From NCBI RefSeq assembly GCF_004151105.1, contig NZ_PHRF01000053.1, positions 83,632-147,631 of the forward strand: 64,000 nucleotides of DNA. Direction: 5' to 3'. This DNA comes from Streptomyces sp. L-9-10. GTDB taxonomy: Bacteria; Actinomycetota; Actinomycetes; Streptomycetales; Streptomycetaceae. This document shows positions 40,639-49,841 of this stretch, piece by piece. The notes under the pieces were generated by a model. That model was not told the DNA's origin. It was given only the letters and a program-made list of their open reading frames with translations, and ran no database searches. Position 1 is the first letter of the stretch. Each line of letters starts with the position of its first letter. The position numbers and the translations under genes are program-made.

Positions 40639-43110
40639 TCAGTCCCGCAGCAGGTCCGGTACGCCTTCCGCGTCCGGTTCGTCGCGGGCCCCCGAGACCA
40701 CCGTGAGCTGCTGGGTCGCCCGGGTCAGCGCGACGTACAGCACCCGCAGGCCGGCCGGCGACTCGTCCGCGATCTCCGCCGGGGAGACCACGACCGTCGC
40801 GTCGTACTCCAGCCCCTTGGCCTCCAGACTGCCCAGCGCCACCACCCGGTCGCCGAGGCCGGCCAGCCAGCGCGCCGCCTGCTCACGCCGGTTCATGGCG
40901 ACGACGACACCGACCGTGCCGTCCACCTGGTCGAGCAGCCGCCGTGCCTCCGCGCGTACCGTCGCGGCCGGATCGCCGTTCTCCACGACGCGGAAGCGGG
41001 GCCGTACGCCCGTGGAGCGCACCGCGCGCGGCGACTCCATGCCGGGCATGGCGAGCGCCAGGACCTTCGACGCCAGCTCGGCGATCTCGGCCGGGTTGCG
41101 GTAGTTCACGGTCAGGGTGAAACGGCGGCGCGGGCGGGTGCCGAGCGCCTCGTCGCGCGCCTCCGCCGCCTCGTCCGGGTCCGACCAGGACGACTGCGCC
41201 GCGTCGCCGACGACCGTCCAGGTGGCGTGCCGGCCGCGGCGGCCGACCATCCGCCACTGCATGGGGGTCAGATCCTGCGCCTCGTCGACGATGACGTGCG
41301 CGTACTCGGTACGCTCCGCCGCCAGCCGTTCGGCCCGCTCGCGCTGCGACTCCTCGCGCTGCGGCATCAGCTCCTCGAGGCCGGTCAGCTGGTCCAGCGG
41401 GTCGAGATCGCGCCGCTTCCTGGGCCGGGGCGGCGAGCCGAGCAGCGTCTCCAGCTCGTCCAGGAGCGCCACGTCGTGGACGGAGAGCGGGCCTCCGCCG
41501 TCCGGGCCCAGCCGCTTGAGGGAGCGGGCCAGACGGCGGTTCTCGCCCTGGTTGAGGATCCGTCGCGACCAGCGGCCGAGCCGCCGCTCGTCGGCCATCG
41601 CCGCGAGCACCCCGCGCGGGGTCAGCTCGGGCCACCAGGCGTCCAGGAAGGCGAGGAAGCTGTCCTCGGACGTGACGTCCTCGTCGAAGGACGAGCGCAG
41701 TTCGGCGGCGAGCTCCGCGTCGGTGTGCCGCTGGGCCGACCCGGATTTCGCCCAGAGGGCGTCCAGCAGGAGTCTTCGGGCGCGCGGCCTGAGCAGGTTG
41801 ACGGGCGCGGTGCCGCTGAGCACGGACTGCCGGATGCGGTTCAGCTCACCGGCCTCCAGCTCCAGCCTGCGGCCGAAGGCGACGACCCGGAGCAGATCGG
41901 TCCGTACGGGCGCGACCCCGGCGCCCCCGTCCCCGTCCTCGTCGCCGTCCCCGGCCCCGTCCAGGTCCTCGCCGAAGGCCAGCTGCCCCGGCCGGCCCCG
42001 CTGGTCACGGGCCCGGGGCACGGGGCCCGCCGGGAAGGAGCCTTCCAGTGCCCCTCTGGCGGCTTTCCGCAGCACCTTCAGCATCCGCGCCGAGCCCTTG
42101 ACCCGCGCCACCGCCGGTTCGTCGTACGCCGTGGCCTCCGCGCCGTCCACCAGCGACCCGACCGCGCGGATCGCGACCTGCCCCTCCTCGCCCAGCGACG
42201 GAAGCACGCCCTCCGTGTACGCGACGAGCAGCGGGGTCGGCGAGACCACCAGGATGCCGCCCGCGTACCGCCGCCTGTCCTGGTAGAGCAGATACGCGGC
42301 GCGGTGCAGCGCCACCGCGGTCTTGCCCGTGCCGGGGCCGCCCGCGACCTCGGTGACCGAGGCGGCGGGGGCACGGATGACCAGGTCCTGCTCGGCCTGG
42401 ATGGAGGAGACGATGTCCCGCATGGTGTGCCCGCGCGCCTGGCCGAGCGCGGCCATCAGCGCGCCGTCCCCGATGACGGCCAGCGCGGCGCCGTCCAGCG
42501 AGGCGGTCAGCTCCGGGCGCATCAGATCGTCCTCGACACCGAGGACCCGGCGCCCCTTGGAGCGGACGACCCGGCGCCGTACCACCCGGCCGGGGTCCAC
42601 CGGGGTGGCGCGGTAGAACGGCGCGGCGGCGGGCGCGCGCCAGTCGATGACCAGCGGCGAGTAGTCGGAGTCCAGGACTCCGATACGGCCGATGTGCAGC
42701 GTCTCGGCGATCTCGGCGGTGCTGCCGGGGCCGATGGCGTCGTCGGCGGGCTCGACCGAGGTGTACGCGCCGTCCGGGCCCTTCTTGCCGTCCTTGCCCC
42801 GGAGGAGGTCGATCCGCCCGAACAGGAAGTCCTCGAACTCGTTGTTGAGCCGGTTGAGGTGGATCCCGGCGCGGAACACCTGGGCGTCCCGCTCGGCGAG
42901 GGCTCCGGGCGTGCCGACCTGCCCCCTCTTGGCGGCGTCGTTCATCAGGAACTCCGCCTCGTGGATCTTCTCCTCGAGGCGGCGGTACACCTGGTCCAGA
43001 TGGCGCTGCTCGACGCCGATCTCGCGGTCGCGTACGGAGTCGTGCTCCGTGTCGCGTACGGGATCGACGGCGGGTCCAGCGGTTTCTACAGCGGCATCCT
43101 GCGCGGCCAC
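40639..43110 (-). CDS. HelD/HelR-like superfamily 1 helicase (RNA polymerase recycling factor)
   Basis: An 823-aa UvrD-like ATPase. Walker A is VAGGPGTGKTAVALHRAAYLL, motif II VIVDEAQDLTPMQWR, motif III region VVGDAAQSSW, then the C-terminal motif YVALTRATQQL. The N-terminal helical arm (DREIGVEQRHLDQVYRRLEEKIHEAEFL) and 823-aa length match the actinobacterial HelD class, which releases stalled or rifamycin-bound RNA polymerase. GTG 43108-43110 was chosen, with AAGGGGG five bases upstream; ATGs at 43134 and 43125 lack a ribosome site. No rifamycin-associated element is visible upstream. Confidence 0.9.
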   Translation of the reverse strand: MAAQDAAVETAGPAVDPVRDTEHDSVRDREIGVEQRHLDQVYRRLEEKIHEAEFLMNDAAKRGQVGTPGALAERDAQVFRAGIHLNRLNNEFEDFLFGRIDLLRGKDGKKGPDGAYTSVEPADDAIGPGSTAEIAETLHIGRIGVLDSDYSPLVIDWRAPAAAPFYRATPVDPGRVVRRRVVRSKGRRVLGVEDDLMRPELTASLDGAALAVIGDGALMAALGQARGHTMRDIVSSIQAEQDLVIRAPAASVTEVAGGPGTGKTAVALHRAAYLLYQDRRRYAGGILVVSPTPLLVAYTEGVLPSLGEEGQVAIRAVGSLVDGAEATAYDEPAVARVKGSARMLKVLRKAARGALEGSFPAGPVPRARDQRGRPGQLAFGEDLDGAGDGDEDGDGGAGVAPVRTDLLRVVAFGRRLELEAGELNRIRQSVLSGTAPVNLLRPRARRLLLDALWAKSGSAQRHTDAELAAELRSSFDEDVTSEDSFLAFLDAWWPELTPRGVLAAMADERRLGRWSRRILNQGENRRLARSLKRLGPDGGGPLSVHDVALLDELETLLGSPPRPRKRRDLDPLDQLTGLEELMPQREESQRERAERLAAERTEYAHVIVDEAQDLTPMQWRMVGRRGRHATWTVVGDAAQSSWSDPDEAAEARDEALGTRPRRRFTLTVNYRNPAEIAELASKVLALAMPGMESPRAVRSTGVRPRFRVVENGDPAATVRAEARRLLDQVDGTVGVVVAMNRREQAARWLAGLGDRVVALGSLEAKGLEYDATVVVSPAEIADESPAGLRVLYVALTRATQQLTVVSGARDEPDAEGVPDLLRD

Positions 43111-43172
43111 CGAGGCCCCCTTCATGACGTGCATTGGGCAGCCGTCAACCGTACGCGAAGGGGGCGGGTATG

Positions 43173-43991
43173 TCAGGCGTCGACTTCCACCAGTCGTTTG
43201 CCGTCGAACGTACGGACCTCGAAGTGATCGATGTCATTGCTCTCCATGGCCGTACCGCCCTCGACGTAGAGCGGCTTCTTGCCGTTCTCGTCCGGGCTGT
43301 CGGGGATGCCGTACCCCCACGCCGGGACCGACCACGAGGTGACGACCTCCTGCTCGCCGGTCTTGGAGACGGCGACCAGACTGCACTTGAGCGGGCCCTT
43401 CACGTTCTTCAGCTCCAGGGCGGTGCGGGTGCCCCAGGCCTTCGGCTCCATGGCGATGGCGGCGCTGACCTTGGTGACGGTGTCCGTGGCGCCGATCTTG
43501 CCCGGCATACGGGCGAACTCCTGCGCCGGGGTGCGCTCCTCCGCCACCGCCGGGCCCGCCTCGGCGCCGCCCGAGGTGGCGATCCCGACGCCGACGGGCC
43601 CGCCGATGATCAGCACCGCGGCGGCGGCGACCAGATACAGCCCCCGGCGCTTGCGCTGGGCGCGCTTGACGGCGACCTCGTCGACCAGCCTGCCGAGCAG
43701 CCCCGGGCTGGGCCGCACGGACACGGAGGGCGTCGGCAGCTGTGCGAGGGGCACCGGGGGCGGGGTCAGCGGGGTGGGCGCGAGGAACGGGTCGGGATCG
43801 TCCGCCAGCATGGCCAGCATCGGCTCCATCCCGGAGAACTCCTCCAGGTGGACGGCGCAGATCCGGCAGCCGGCCAGATGTGCCTCGAAGGCCGTGGCCT
43901 CGGCATCGTCCAGAATTCCGAGAACGTACGCTCCGACGGCTTCATGCACAGTACTTTCGTCGCCCAGTCCGTACTGCTCGTGCGTGGTCAT
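43173..43991 (-). CDS. rsuA: Anti-sigma factor, zinc-finger type
   Basis: A 272-aa single-pass membrane protein. The N-terminal zinc-associated anti-sigma motif reads HEAVGAYVLGILDD, then HLAGCRIC. A transmembrane segment (YLVAAAAVLIIGGPVGVGIA) separates it from an outer domain of 140 residues. Its ATG overlaps the sigma-factor stop (ATGA), so the pair is translationally coupled. In S. coelicolor this gene pair is sigU and rsuA; loss of RsuA releases SigU and blocks morphological development. Confidence 0.92.
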   Translation of the reverse strand: MTTHEQYGLGDESTVHEAVGAYVLGILDDAEATAFEAHLAGCRICAVHLEEFSGMEPMLAMLADDPDPFLAPTPLTPPPVPLAQLPTPSVSVRPSPGLLGRLVDEVAVKRAQRKRRGLYLVAAAAVLIIGGPVGVGIATSGGAEAGPAVAEERTPAQEFARMPGKIGATDTVTKVSAAIAMEPKAWGTRTALELKNVKGPLKCSLVAVSKTGEQEVVTSWSVPAWGYGIPDSPDENGKKPLYVEGGTAMESNDIDHFEVRTFDGKRLVEVDA

Positions 43992-44575
43992 GCCGAGACC
44001 CCCCTCTCCTCCAACGCGAGCTTCATCGACCGTAGTGCGTAGAACACACGGGAACGCACGGTCCCGCTGGGTATGCCGAGCGTCTCGGCCGCCTCGTTGA
44101 CCGTGCGTCCCTTGAAGTACGTCTCCACGAGTACTTCCCGGTGGGCAGGGGTCAAATCCTCAAGCGCGTCCGAGAGCGTCATCAGCCACAACGCCTTGTC
44201 GATCTCGTCCTCCGCGGGCATGACCTCCAGCGGCGACGGGTCGACTTCCTGCGGCCGGGCCTGCCGGCTGCGGTGACCGTCGATGACGATGCGCCGGGCG
44301 ACCGTCACCAGCCAGGGTCGGACAGAGCCGGTCGCCCGATTGAGCTGGCCGGCGTTCTTCCAGGCACGGATGAGCGTTTCCTGTACGACGTCCTCGGCGC
44401 GCTGGCGGTCGCCCGCGACGAGACGCATGACGTAGGCGAGCAGCGGTCCCGCGTGTTCCCGGTAGAGGGCGCGCATCATCTCCTCGTCGGGGACGGAGGT
44501 GTTGGCGCGCGGTGCCGCGCTCCGGTGTCGGGCCCGGTGAGGGCGGTCATCGGCCACGGCCGCATCTTTGCGCAC
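43988..44575 (-). CDS. sigU: ECF RNA polymerase sigma factor
   Basis: A 195-aa sigma-70 group 4 factor. Region 2 is EEMMRALYREHAGPLLAYVMRLVAG, with DVVQETLIRAWKN; region 4 is PAHREVLVETYFKGRTVNEAAETLGIPSGTVRSRV (read at landmarks). GTG 44573-44575 has GGGAGG five bases upstream. The symbol rests on the order malic enzyme - helicase - anti-sigma - sigma, which I recall as SCO2951-SCO2954. Confidence 0.92.
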   Translation of the reverse strand: MRKDAAVADDRPHRARHRSAAPRANTSVPDEEMMRALYREHAGPLLAYVMRLVAGDRQRAEDVVQETLIRAWKNAGQLNRATGSVRPWLVTVARRIVIDGHRSRQARPQEVDPSPLEVMPAEDEIDKALWLMTLSDALEDLTPAHREVLVETYFKGRTVNEAAETLGIPSGTVRSRVFYALRSMKLALEERGVSA

Positions 44576-44876
44576 CTAAACCTCCCGGTCGAGACCTTCA
44601 TGGCTGCTTCTCCCTCATCACTACGGACGCCCGGGTGAGGGCACTCAATGGCCGACGCAAAAACTTTCAAGATCTTTCGCGTCCGGGGGGAGGGCGAAGC
44701 AAGGCGGCATGAGGGGGTTCGCGCCGGTCCGGGACCCGTGCGGGATTGATGGAGGACACGTGGAGGCCATGTCTCCGACTCGCAGAGATACCGTGCGGTA
44801 GTTGTCTGAAAATCGCGCAACAACCTTACGGAAAGTTCCGGCGGGCGTTCGCCGGGCACGTACCGGCCGGGCCTCG
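44576..44876. other. Intergenic region upstream of sigU
   Basis: 301 bases with the sigU promoter. A 41-codon ORF (44476-44601, minus) starts here with a fair ribosome site (GGGAG) and overlaps the sigU start out of frame; it is not annotated as a gene. No clear promoter hexamers. Confidence 0.35.
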
Positions 44877-45482
44877 TCAGGACCGCGCGAGAGCCGCCCT
44901 GCGGCGGTGCCTGGCGACCCGCTCGCGGTTGCCGCACACCTCGCTGGAGCACCACCGGCGCCGCCGCCCGCGCGACGTGTCCAGGTAGACGCGCCGGCAG
45001 CTGTCGCCCTCGCACTCCCGCAGCCGGGCCCGCGCCGCGGGATCGGTGAGCAGCTCCACCGCGTCCCTGGCCACGGCGGCGAGCAGCGCGTCGCACTCGG
45101 GCTCGGCGCTCAGCGCCCGTACGAGATCGCCGTCCTCGTCCCGTACCGCCCTGATGCCCGGCGGCGCCCCCGCTGCCAGCGTGTTCACCCGCTCCAGCGC
45201 CCCGGCGGCTTCCCGCCCGTCGATCTCGGCGTGTACCAACTGCCCCACTCTGTCGCGCAGTTCGGCGAAGGACCGGACCCAGCGGGCGTCGACGCCCGCG
45301 AGCGGCGTCCCCTCGGGCACCAGCCCCGCGCCGACCAGCCACCGGCCGAGCGGCGCGGCGCCGTCGAGCCGCTCAGGGCCTCTGGAAGTCCGTTCTCCCG
45401 TGGCCACCAGATCCAGGCAGATCCGCCCGGAGTCGAACCGCCACTCGTACGAGCCCATGCCCGCCGCCGTGCCCGCCGTCAT
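44877..45482 (-). CDS. CGNR zinc finger (ABATE domain) protein
   Basis: A 201-aa protein. The N-terminal ABATE-like domain (EWRFDSGRICLDLVATGE) is followed by a C-terminal CGNR zinc finger: CEGDSC, then WCSSEVCGNRERVARHR with the hallmark CGNR. Such proteins are thought to be DNA-binding stress regulators. Start ATG 45480-45482; an internal ATG at about 45458 would also fit. It is followed by sigU on the same strand after 300 bases. Confidence 0.9.
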   Translation of the reverse strand: MTAGTAAGMGSYEWRFDSGRICLDLVATGERTSRGPERLDGAAPLGRWLVGAGLVPEGTPLAGVDARWVRSFAELRDRVGQLVHAEIDGREAAGALERVNTLAAGAPPGIRAVRDEDGDLVRALSAEPECDALLAAVARDAVELLTDPAARARLRECEGDSCRRVYLDTSRGRRRRWCSSEVCGNRERVARHRRRAALARS

Positions 45483-45590
45483 GTGCCTGTCACCGCCTCG
45501 GGTTCACCGTGGGTGCCGTCCTCCTCAGAGTGCCTGCCCCGGGACGCGGCCGGAACCCCTGCTGCCGGTGGCGGTTTCGCCGAAGGCCCG

Positions 45591-46121
45591 CTAGCCGGCC
45601 GCGTTCGGCGGGCCGTTGTGCAGGACACGTTGGAAAAGGTGGTGATCGCGCCACTCGCCACCGATGTGGAGATAGTGCGGGGCCGTGCCGATCAGCTCGA
45701 AGCCGCATTTGCGCAGCACGCGCTGCGAGGCGGCGTTGGCGAGGACCGCGGCCGCCTCGACGCGGTGCAGGCCCAGCTCGTCACGGGCGGTGCGGCAGAC
45801 CTCCTCGACGGCGCGGGTCGCCAGGCCGCGGCCGGTGTACGCGGCGTCGATCCAGTAGCCGAGATTCGCACTCCGAAACGGTCCGAGGGCGATGTTGTGG
45901 AGGGTCGCCTCGCCGACGACACGGCCGCCGTCCACGAGATGCCAGCGCCGGACGGCGGGATCGGCGAGCCGGTTCGCCTGGGCCCTGGGCGTGTAGAAGT
46001 CGGCGGGACGATCCGGCTCCCAGGGACTCAAGTGGTCCCTGTTGCGGATGAGCGCCTCGGCGACGCGTTCGGCGTCGTCCGGGCTGGCGGGCCTGAGGCG
46101 GATCGAGGAGTCATGGGCCAT
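45591..46121 (-). CDS. GNAT acetyltransferase, RimJ/RimL type
   Basis: A 176-aa GNAT protein: IRLRPASPDDAERVAEAL, then the acetyl-CoA motif YTGRGLATRAVEEV and the C-terminal NAASQRVLRKCGFELIG. Relatives acetylate protein N-termini or small amines; the substrate is not known. Confidence 0.92.
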   Translation of the reverse strand: MAHDSSIRLRPASPDDAERVAEALIRNRDHLSPWEPDRPADFYTPRAQANRLADPAVRRWHLVDGGRVVGEATLHNIALGPFRSANLGYWIDAAYTGRGLATRAVEEVCRTARDELGLHRVEAAAVLANAASQRVLRKCGFELIGTAPHYLHIGGEWRDHHLFQRVLHNGPPNAAG

Positions 46122-46216
46122 CTTCGTACGGTACCCACGGGGCCGCCGCCCACCGCGATCCGCTTCAGGCTTCCGCTTCAGGAACCCACTTCAGGCGCCT
46201 GCTTCGGACAGCTGCT

Positions 46217-47356
46217 TCACGCGTCCGCGTACGGGGAGTCGGCCGACGGGTCCAGCGCGAGCCGGTAGCCGCGCTTGACCACGGTGTGGATCAGCTCGGG
46301 GGCGCCCAGCGCGGCCCGCAGCCGGGCCATCGCGGTCTCGACGGCGTGTTCGTCGCGGCCGGAACCGGGAAGCGCGCGCAGCAGTTCGGCCCGCGACACC
46401 ACCCAGCCGGGCCTGCGGGTCAGCGCGTGCAGCAGGGCCATTCCGGCGGGCGGCACCGGCCGCGTTTCGCCGTCGACCAGGACCGCGTGACCGCGGATCT
46501 CGACGCGGCGGCCCGCGACCGGCAGCGTACGGGCGCGCCCCGGCAGCTCCGTACAGAGCACCTCGACGAGCGGCCCGAGCCGGTAGCGGTCCGGCTGGAC
46601 GGTGCCGATGCCCCGCTCCTGGAGCGGCCGGGCGGTGACGGGCCCGACGCAGGCGGCCAGGACGTCGTGGCGCAGGGCCGCCAGCAGTTCCGGCAGCCGC
46701 CCGCGCTCACCGGCGCGCGACAGCAGGGAGGCGGCGGCGGGCGCGCTGGTGAAGGTGACGGCGTCCACGGCGCGGGCGACGGTCGCGTCGATGAGCCGGT
46801 CGACCGGAACGAGATCCTGCGGGGGCATCCAGCGGTGGACGGGTACGACGACGACCTCGGCGCCGCCCTCCCGCAGGGCCTCCACGAACCCGGGCAGCGG
46901 CTCCCCGTGCAGCTGGAGCGCGATCCGGCGGCCCTCGACCCCCTCCGCCAGCAGCCGGTCGAGGACCTCGGCCATCGACTCGGAGCCGGGGGACCACGCC
47001 TCGGTGAGCCCGGCGGCCCGGAGGGCGCCCTTCACCCCGGGCCCGCGGGCGAGCAGTTCGACGCCGTGCAGACAGGAGAGGAGTTCCTCGCCGTGGCCCC
47101 ATCCGCCGGCGGCCCCGATCCAGCCGCGGAAGCCGGCGGCCGTGGTCGCCACGACCACATCGGGCACCCGGTCGATCAGCTCTTCGGTGGCGGAGAGCAG
47201 CCGCGTGTCCTCGGCGAGCGGCACGATCCGCAGGGCGGGGGCGTGGACGACGGCGCCGCCGCGGTGCCGGAGCAGCGCGCCCAGTTCATCGGCGCGCCGG
47301 ACGGCGGTGACCCCGATCGTGAAGCCCGCGAGGGGGCCGTGCTGGTGGGCGTCCAT
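46217..47356 (-). CDS. nnaR: HemD-like domain plus OmpR-type DNA-binding regulator (NnaR)
   Basis: A 379-aa fusion. The N-terminal 260 residues are uroporphyrinogen-III synthase-like (TIGVTAVRRADELGALLRHRG, DAVTFTSAPAA, LAACVGPVTARPL). The last 110 residues are a winged helix of the OmpR/PhoB type (GMALLHALTRRPGWVVSRAELL, HAVETAMARLRAALG, VVKRGYRLA). This is the NnaR architecture, the Streptomyces nitrate/nitrite assimilation regulator (SCO2958). The HemD domain is thus probably a sensor, not a heme-pathway enzyme. ATG 47354-47356 has GGAG upstream. Confidence 0.9.
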   Translation of the reverse strand: MDAHQHGPLAGFTIGVTAVRRADELGALLRHRGGAVVHAPALRIVPLAEDTRLLSATEELIDRVPDVVVATTAAGFRGWIGAAGGWGHGEELLSCLHGVELLARGPGVKGALRAAGLTEAWSPGSESMAEVLDRLLAEGVEGRRIALQLHGEPLPGFVEALREGGAEVVVVPVHRWMPPQDLVPVDRLIDATVARAVDAVTFTSAPAAASLLSRAGERGRLPELLAALRHDVLAACVGPVTARPLQERGIGTVQPDRYRLGPLVEVLCTELPGRARTLPVAGRRVEIRGHAVLVDGETRPVPPAGMALLHALTRRPGWVVSRAELLRALPGSGRDEHAVETAMARLRAALGAPELIHTVVKRGYRLALDPSADSPYADA

Positions 47357-47873
47357 GCCTCTCCTCTCCCGCTCGCTTCCGATTCCCGACTGCTTCCGAT
47401 TCCCGGTCGCCCGCGCTCGCCCCGCTCGCCGACCACGGGGCGCCGTACGGAGGAAGAAGCGGCCGAGCCTGCCAAACACGCGTGACAGGCTCGGTCCACG
47501 GGCATTTCGGCGACGTTACGCACGGCCGCGGCATACCGTCGCGTACATACGGCGTCGCCGCCGGGATCCACGCCTCCCCGTGGCCCCGTACGCGTTCCGC
47601 CGCCGCCTGTACGGCCCGGCCGGGGCCCGTGAAGGTATACCGCCGGAGTCGACGGCGCCCCGAACAAATCACTTTCCGCGCGCCGCATGTATGACGGAGA
47701 CTCAGATTTTCTGCGGGGCAGGGCTGTTACGTCGAACGGCATGGCCCGCGCGTCCGTATGGGATTCTGTACGCGACAAGATCGAACACCGACTGTCCCGC
47801 ATGCCACCCCGAACTGGCGCGGTACCACCGCTTGTCGAGTGGACGGCACCCGGACCGGAGACGGAGGCGACTG
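47357..47873. other. Intergenic region between nnaR and LacI gene
   Basis: 517 bases holding two divergent promoters. An AT-richer stretch is at 47685-47715. No hairpin, tRNA or ORF with ribosome site stands out. Confidence 0.4.
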
Positions 47874-48929
47874 ATGGCACGTACGACCACGTCCGGCGGG
47901 CGCAAGGACAAGCCGGCCACGCTGGCGCTGGTCGCCCGGCGGGCGGGGGTGTCGCCCCAGACCGTGTCCAACGCTCTCAACTCCCCCGATCTGCTGGCCC
48001 CGCAGACCCTGGAGCGCGTCCAGCGGGCGATAACGGAGCTGGACTACCGGCCGCACCAGGCCGCGCGCTCGCTGCGCACCCGCTCCAGCCGGCTGATCGG
48101 CTACGGCGTCCAGGCGACGCCCGACGGGGTGTCGGGGCCGGTGATGGAGCACTTCCTGCGCGCCTTCTCGGACTCCGCCAACGCGGCCGGGTACCGCGTG
48201 CTGCTGTTCGCCGCGCCCATGGACGCGGCGGACGAACCCGACTGCTACGCCGAGCTGTTGCGCGAGCAGTCGGTCGACGCGTTCGTCCTGAGCAATACCT
48301 ATCGGGGCGATCCGCGCCCCGGCTGGCTGCGCAAGCGCGACATCCCCTTCGTGGCGTTCGGCCGCCCCTGGTCGGCCCGTTCGGTCGGCGACTGGGTGGA
48401 CGTGGACGGCTGCCACGGCACGGCGACGGCCGTCGACCACCTCGTTTCGCTGGGCCACCGCAGGATCGCCTTCCTCGGCTGGCCGCGCGGCTCCGGCGTC
48501 GGGGACGACCGGGCGCGGGGCTGGCGCGAGGCGATGCGCCGGCACGGCCTGTCCGTCCGTGACCTGCGGGTCAGCGCGATGGACGACGTCGACGCCGCAC
48601 GCGACGCGGTCGCCCGCCTCTTCCCGGCGGGCACCACGGCGGTCGTCGCGGCCAGCGACACCCTCGCCCTCGGCTGCTACCGCGCCCTGCGCGACAGCGG
48701 CCGCCTCCCGGGCCGCGACGTCGCGGTCGTCGGCTTCGACGACTCCTCCGCCGCCGCCCTGCTCTCCCCCAGCCTGAGCAGCGTCCGCCAGCCCCTGGAA
48801 GAAGTCGGCCGGGCCTGTACCCGTCTGCTCCTGACCAGGATCGGAGACCCGCAGGGCGCCGAGGAGCACGTCCTGCTGACACCGGAGCTGATCGTCCGGG
48901 AGAGCTCCGCGCTCCCGGACGCCCGCTGA
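47874..48929 (+). CDS. LacI family transcriptional regulator
   Basis: A 351-aa repressor. The helix-turn-helix is LALVARRAGVSPQTVSNALN, with the minor-groove hinge QAARSLRTRSS, then a periplasmic-binding-fold effector domain with LGHRRIAFLGWP and AVVGFDDSS. ATG 47874 has GGAGG seven bases upstream. Ligand probably a sugar; no sugar operon is adjacent. Confidence 0.94.
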   Translation: MARTTTSGGRKDKPATLALVARRAGVSPQTVSNALNSPDLLAPQTLERVQRAITELDYRPHQAARSLRTRSSRLIGYGVQATPDGVSGPVMEHFLRAFSDSANAAGYRVLLFAAPMDAADEPDCYAELLREQSVDAFVLSNTYRGDPRPGWLRKRDIPFVAFGRPWSARSVGDWVDVDGCHGTATAVDHLVSLGHRRIAFLGWPRGSGVGDDRARGWREAMRRHGLSVRDLRVSAMDDVDAARDAVARLFPAGTTAVVAASDTLALGCYRALRDSGRLPGRDVAVVGFDDSSAAALLSPSLSSVRQPLEEVGRACTRLLLTRIGDPQGAEEHVLLTPELIVRESSALPDAR

Positions 48930-49026
48930 CCTCCCGGCCGCCTCCGGGGCAGCCCTTAGGATCGCTTCGCCGTCCGGCGTATCCGTGCGCCGGCCACGGT
49001 CAGGGGGCCGAGCCAGGGAGTTCGCC

Positions 49027-49719
49027 GTGCTGAAGGCCTTCGCCGATCTGTCCACGCCGCTGGTGGCCGACGCCTGCGTCCGCCACGATGTGCCGCTGCG
49101 CGTCGCGCCGGCCGGGGTCGGTGCCGTCGTACACGGTCATCGCCTCGCGGGGCGCGCGCTGCCGGTGCGGCACTACGGGAGCGTGGATGTGTTCCTGGAG
49201 GTGTTCGGCCGGGCCGGGCCGGGTGATGTGCTGGTCATCGACAACGGCGGCCGGACGGACGAGGCGTGCGTCGGCGATCTGGCGGTGCTGGAGGCGCGGG
49301 CGGCCGGGGTGAGCGGTCTGGCCGTGTGGGGGCTCCACCGGGACACCCCCGAGCTGGCGGAGATCGGCCTTCCGGTGTTCAGCTACGGCGGTTACCCGCC
49401 CGGCCCGGTACGGCTGGACGAGCGGGAGCCGGAGGCGCTGGACACCGCGCGGTTCGGGGCGCATCTGGTGAGCGCGGACGACCTGGTCTTCGGTGACGAG
49501 GACGGCGTGCTGTTCGTCGCCGCCGAGCACGCCGAAGAGGTACTGGCGACCGCGCACCGCATCCGGGAGACCGAGCGCGAACAGGCCCGCAAGATCGTGG
49601 CGGGCGAGACACTGCGCCGCCAGACGGCCTTCGACGACTATCTGGCGCGGCGTACGGCCGACCCGGAGTACACGTTCCGCCGGCATCTGCGGCGGATCGG
49701 CGGGGCCATCGAGGAGTAG
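49027..49719 (+). CDS. RraA-like / 4-hydroxy-4-methyl-2-oxoglutarate aldolase-type protein
   Basis: A 230-aa protein of the RraA fold: LSTPLVADACVRHDVPLR, GDVLVIDNGGRTDEACVGDLAVLEA, GLAVWGLHRDTPEL, and the metal region LVFGDEDGVLFV. Members are either aldolases with a divalent metal or RNase E inhibitors; a Streptomyces one of this length is more likely aldolase-like. GTG 49027 has AGGGAG six bases upstream. It has a C-terminal 40-residue Arg-rich extension. Confidence 0.88.
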   Translation: MLKAFADLSTPLVADACVRHDVPLRVAPAGVGAVVHGHRLAGRALPVRHYGSVDVFLEVFGRAGPGDVLVIDNGGRTDEACVGDLAVLEARAAGVSGLAVWGLHRDTPELAEIGLPVFSYGGYPPGPVRLDEREPEALDTARFGAHLVSADDLVFGDEDGVLFVAAEHAEEVLATAHRIRETEREQARKIVAGETLRRQTAFDDYLARRTADPEYTFRRHLRRIGGAIEE

Positions 49720-49841
49720 CCGGACCGGCCGTACCGTGCAAGGAATTTGACGGTATGTCACCATCCGTTTCCGTTCCTCTGCGCATATGGATCCGACGCG
49801 AGTCCGGAAACGTCCGGAGCGCACGCCCACGGGGGGACATC

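Noticed and set aside
43111..43172. Rifamycin-associated element upstream of the HelD-like gene
   Set aside because: No such imperfect inverted repeat could be seen in the gap.
46217..47356. Plain uroporphyrinogen-III synthase of heme biosynthesis
   Set aside because: The C-terminal winged helix and neighbourhood fit the NnaR regulator instead.
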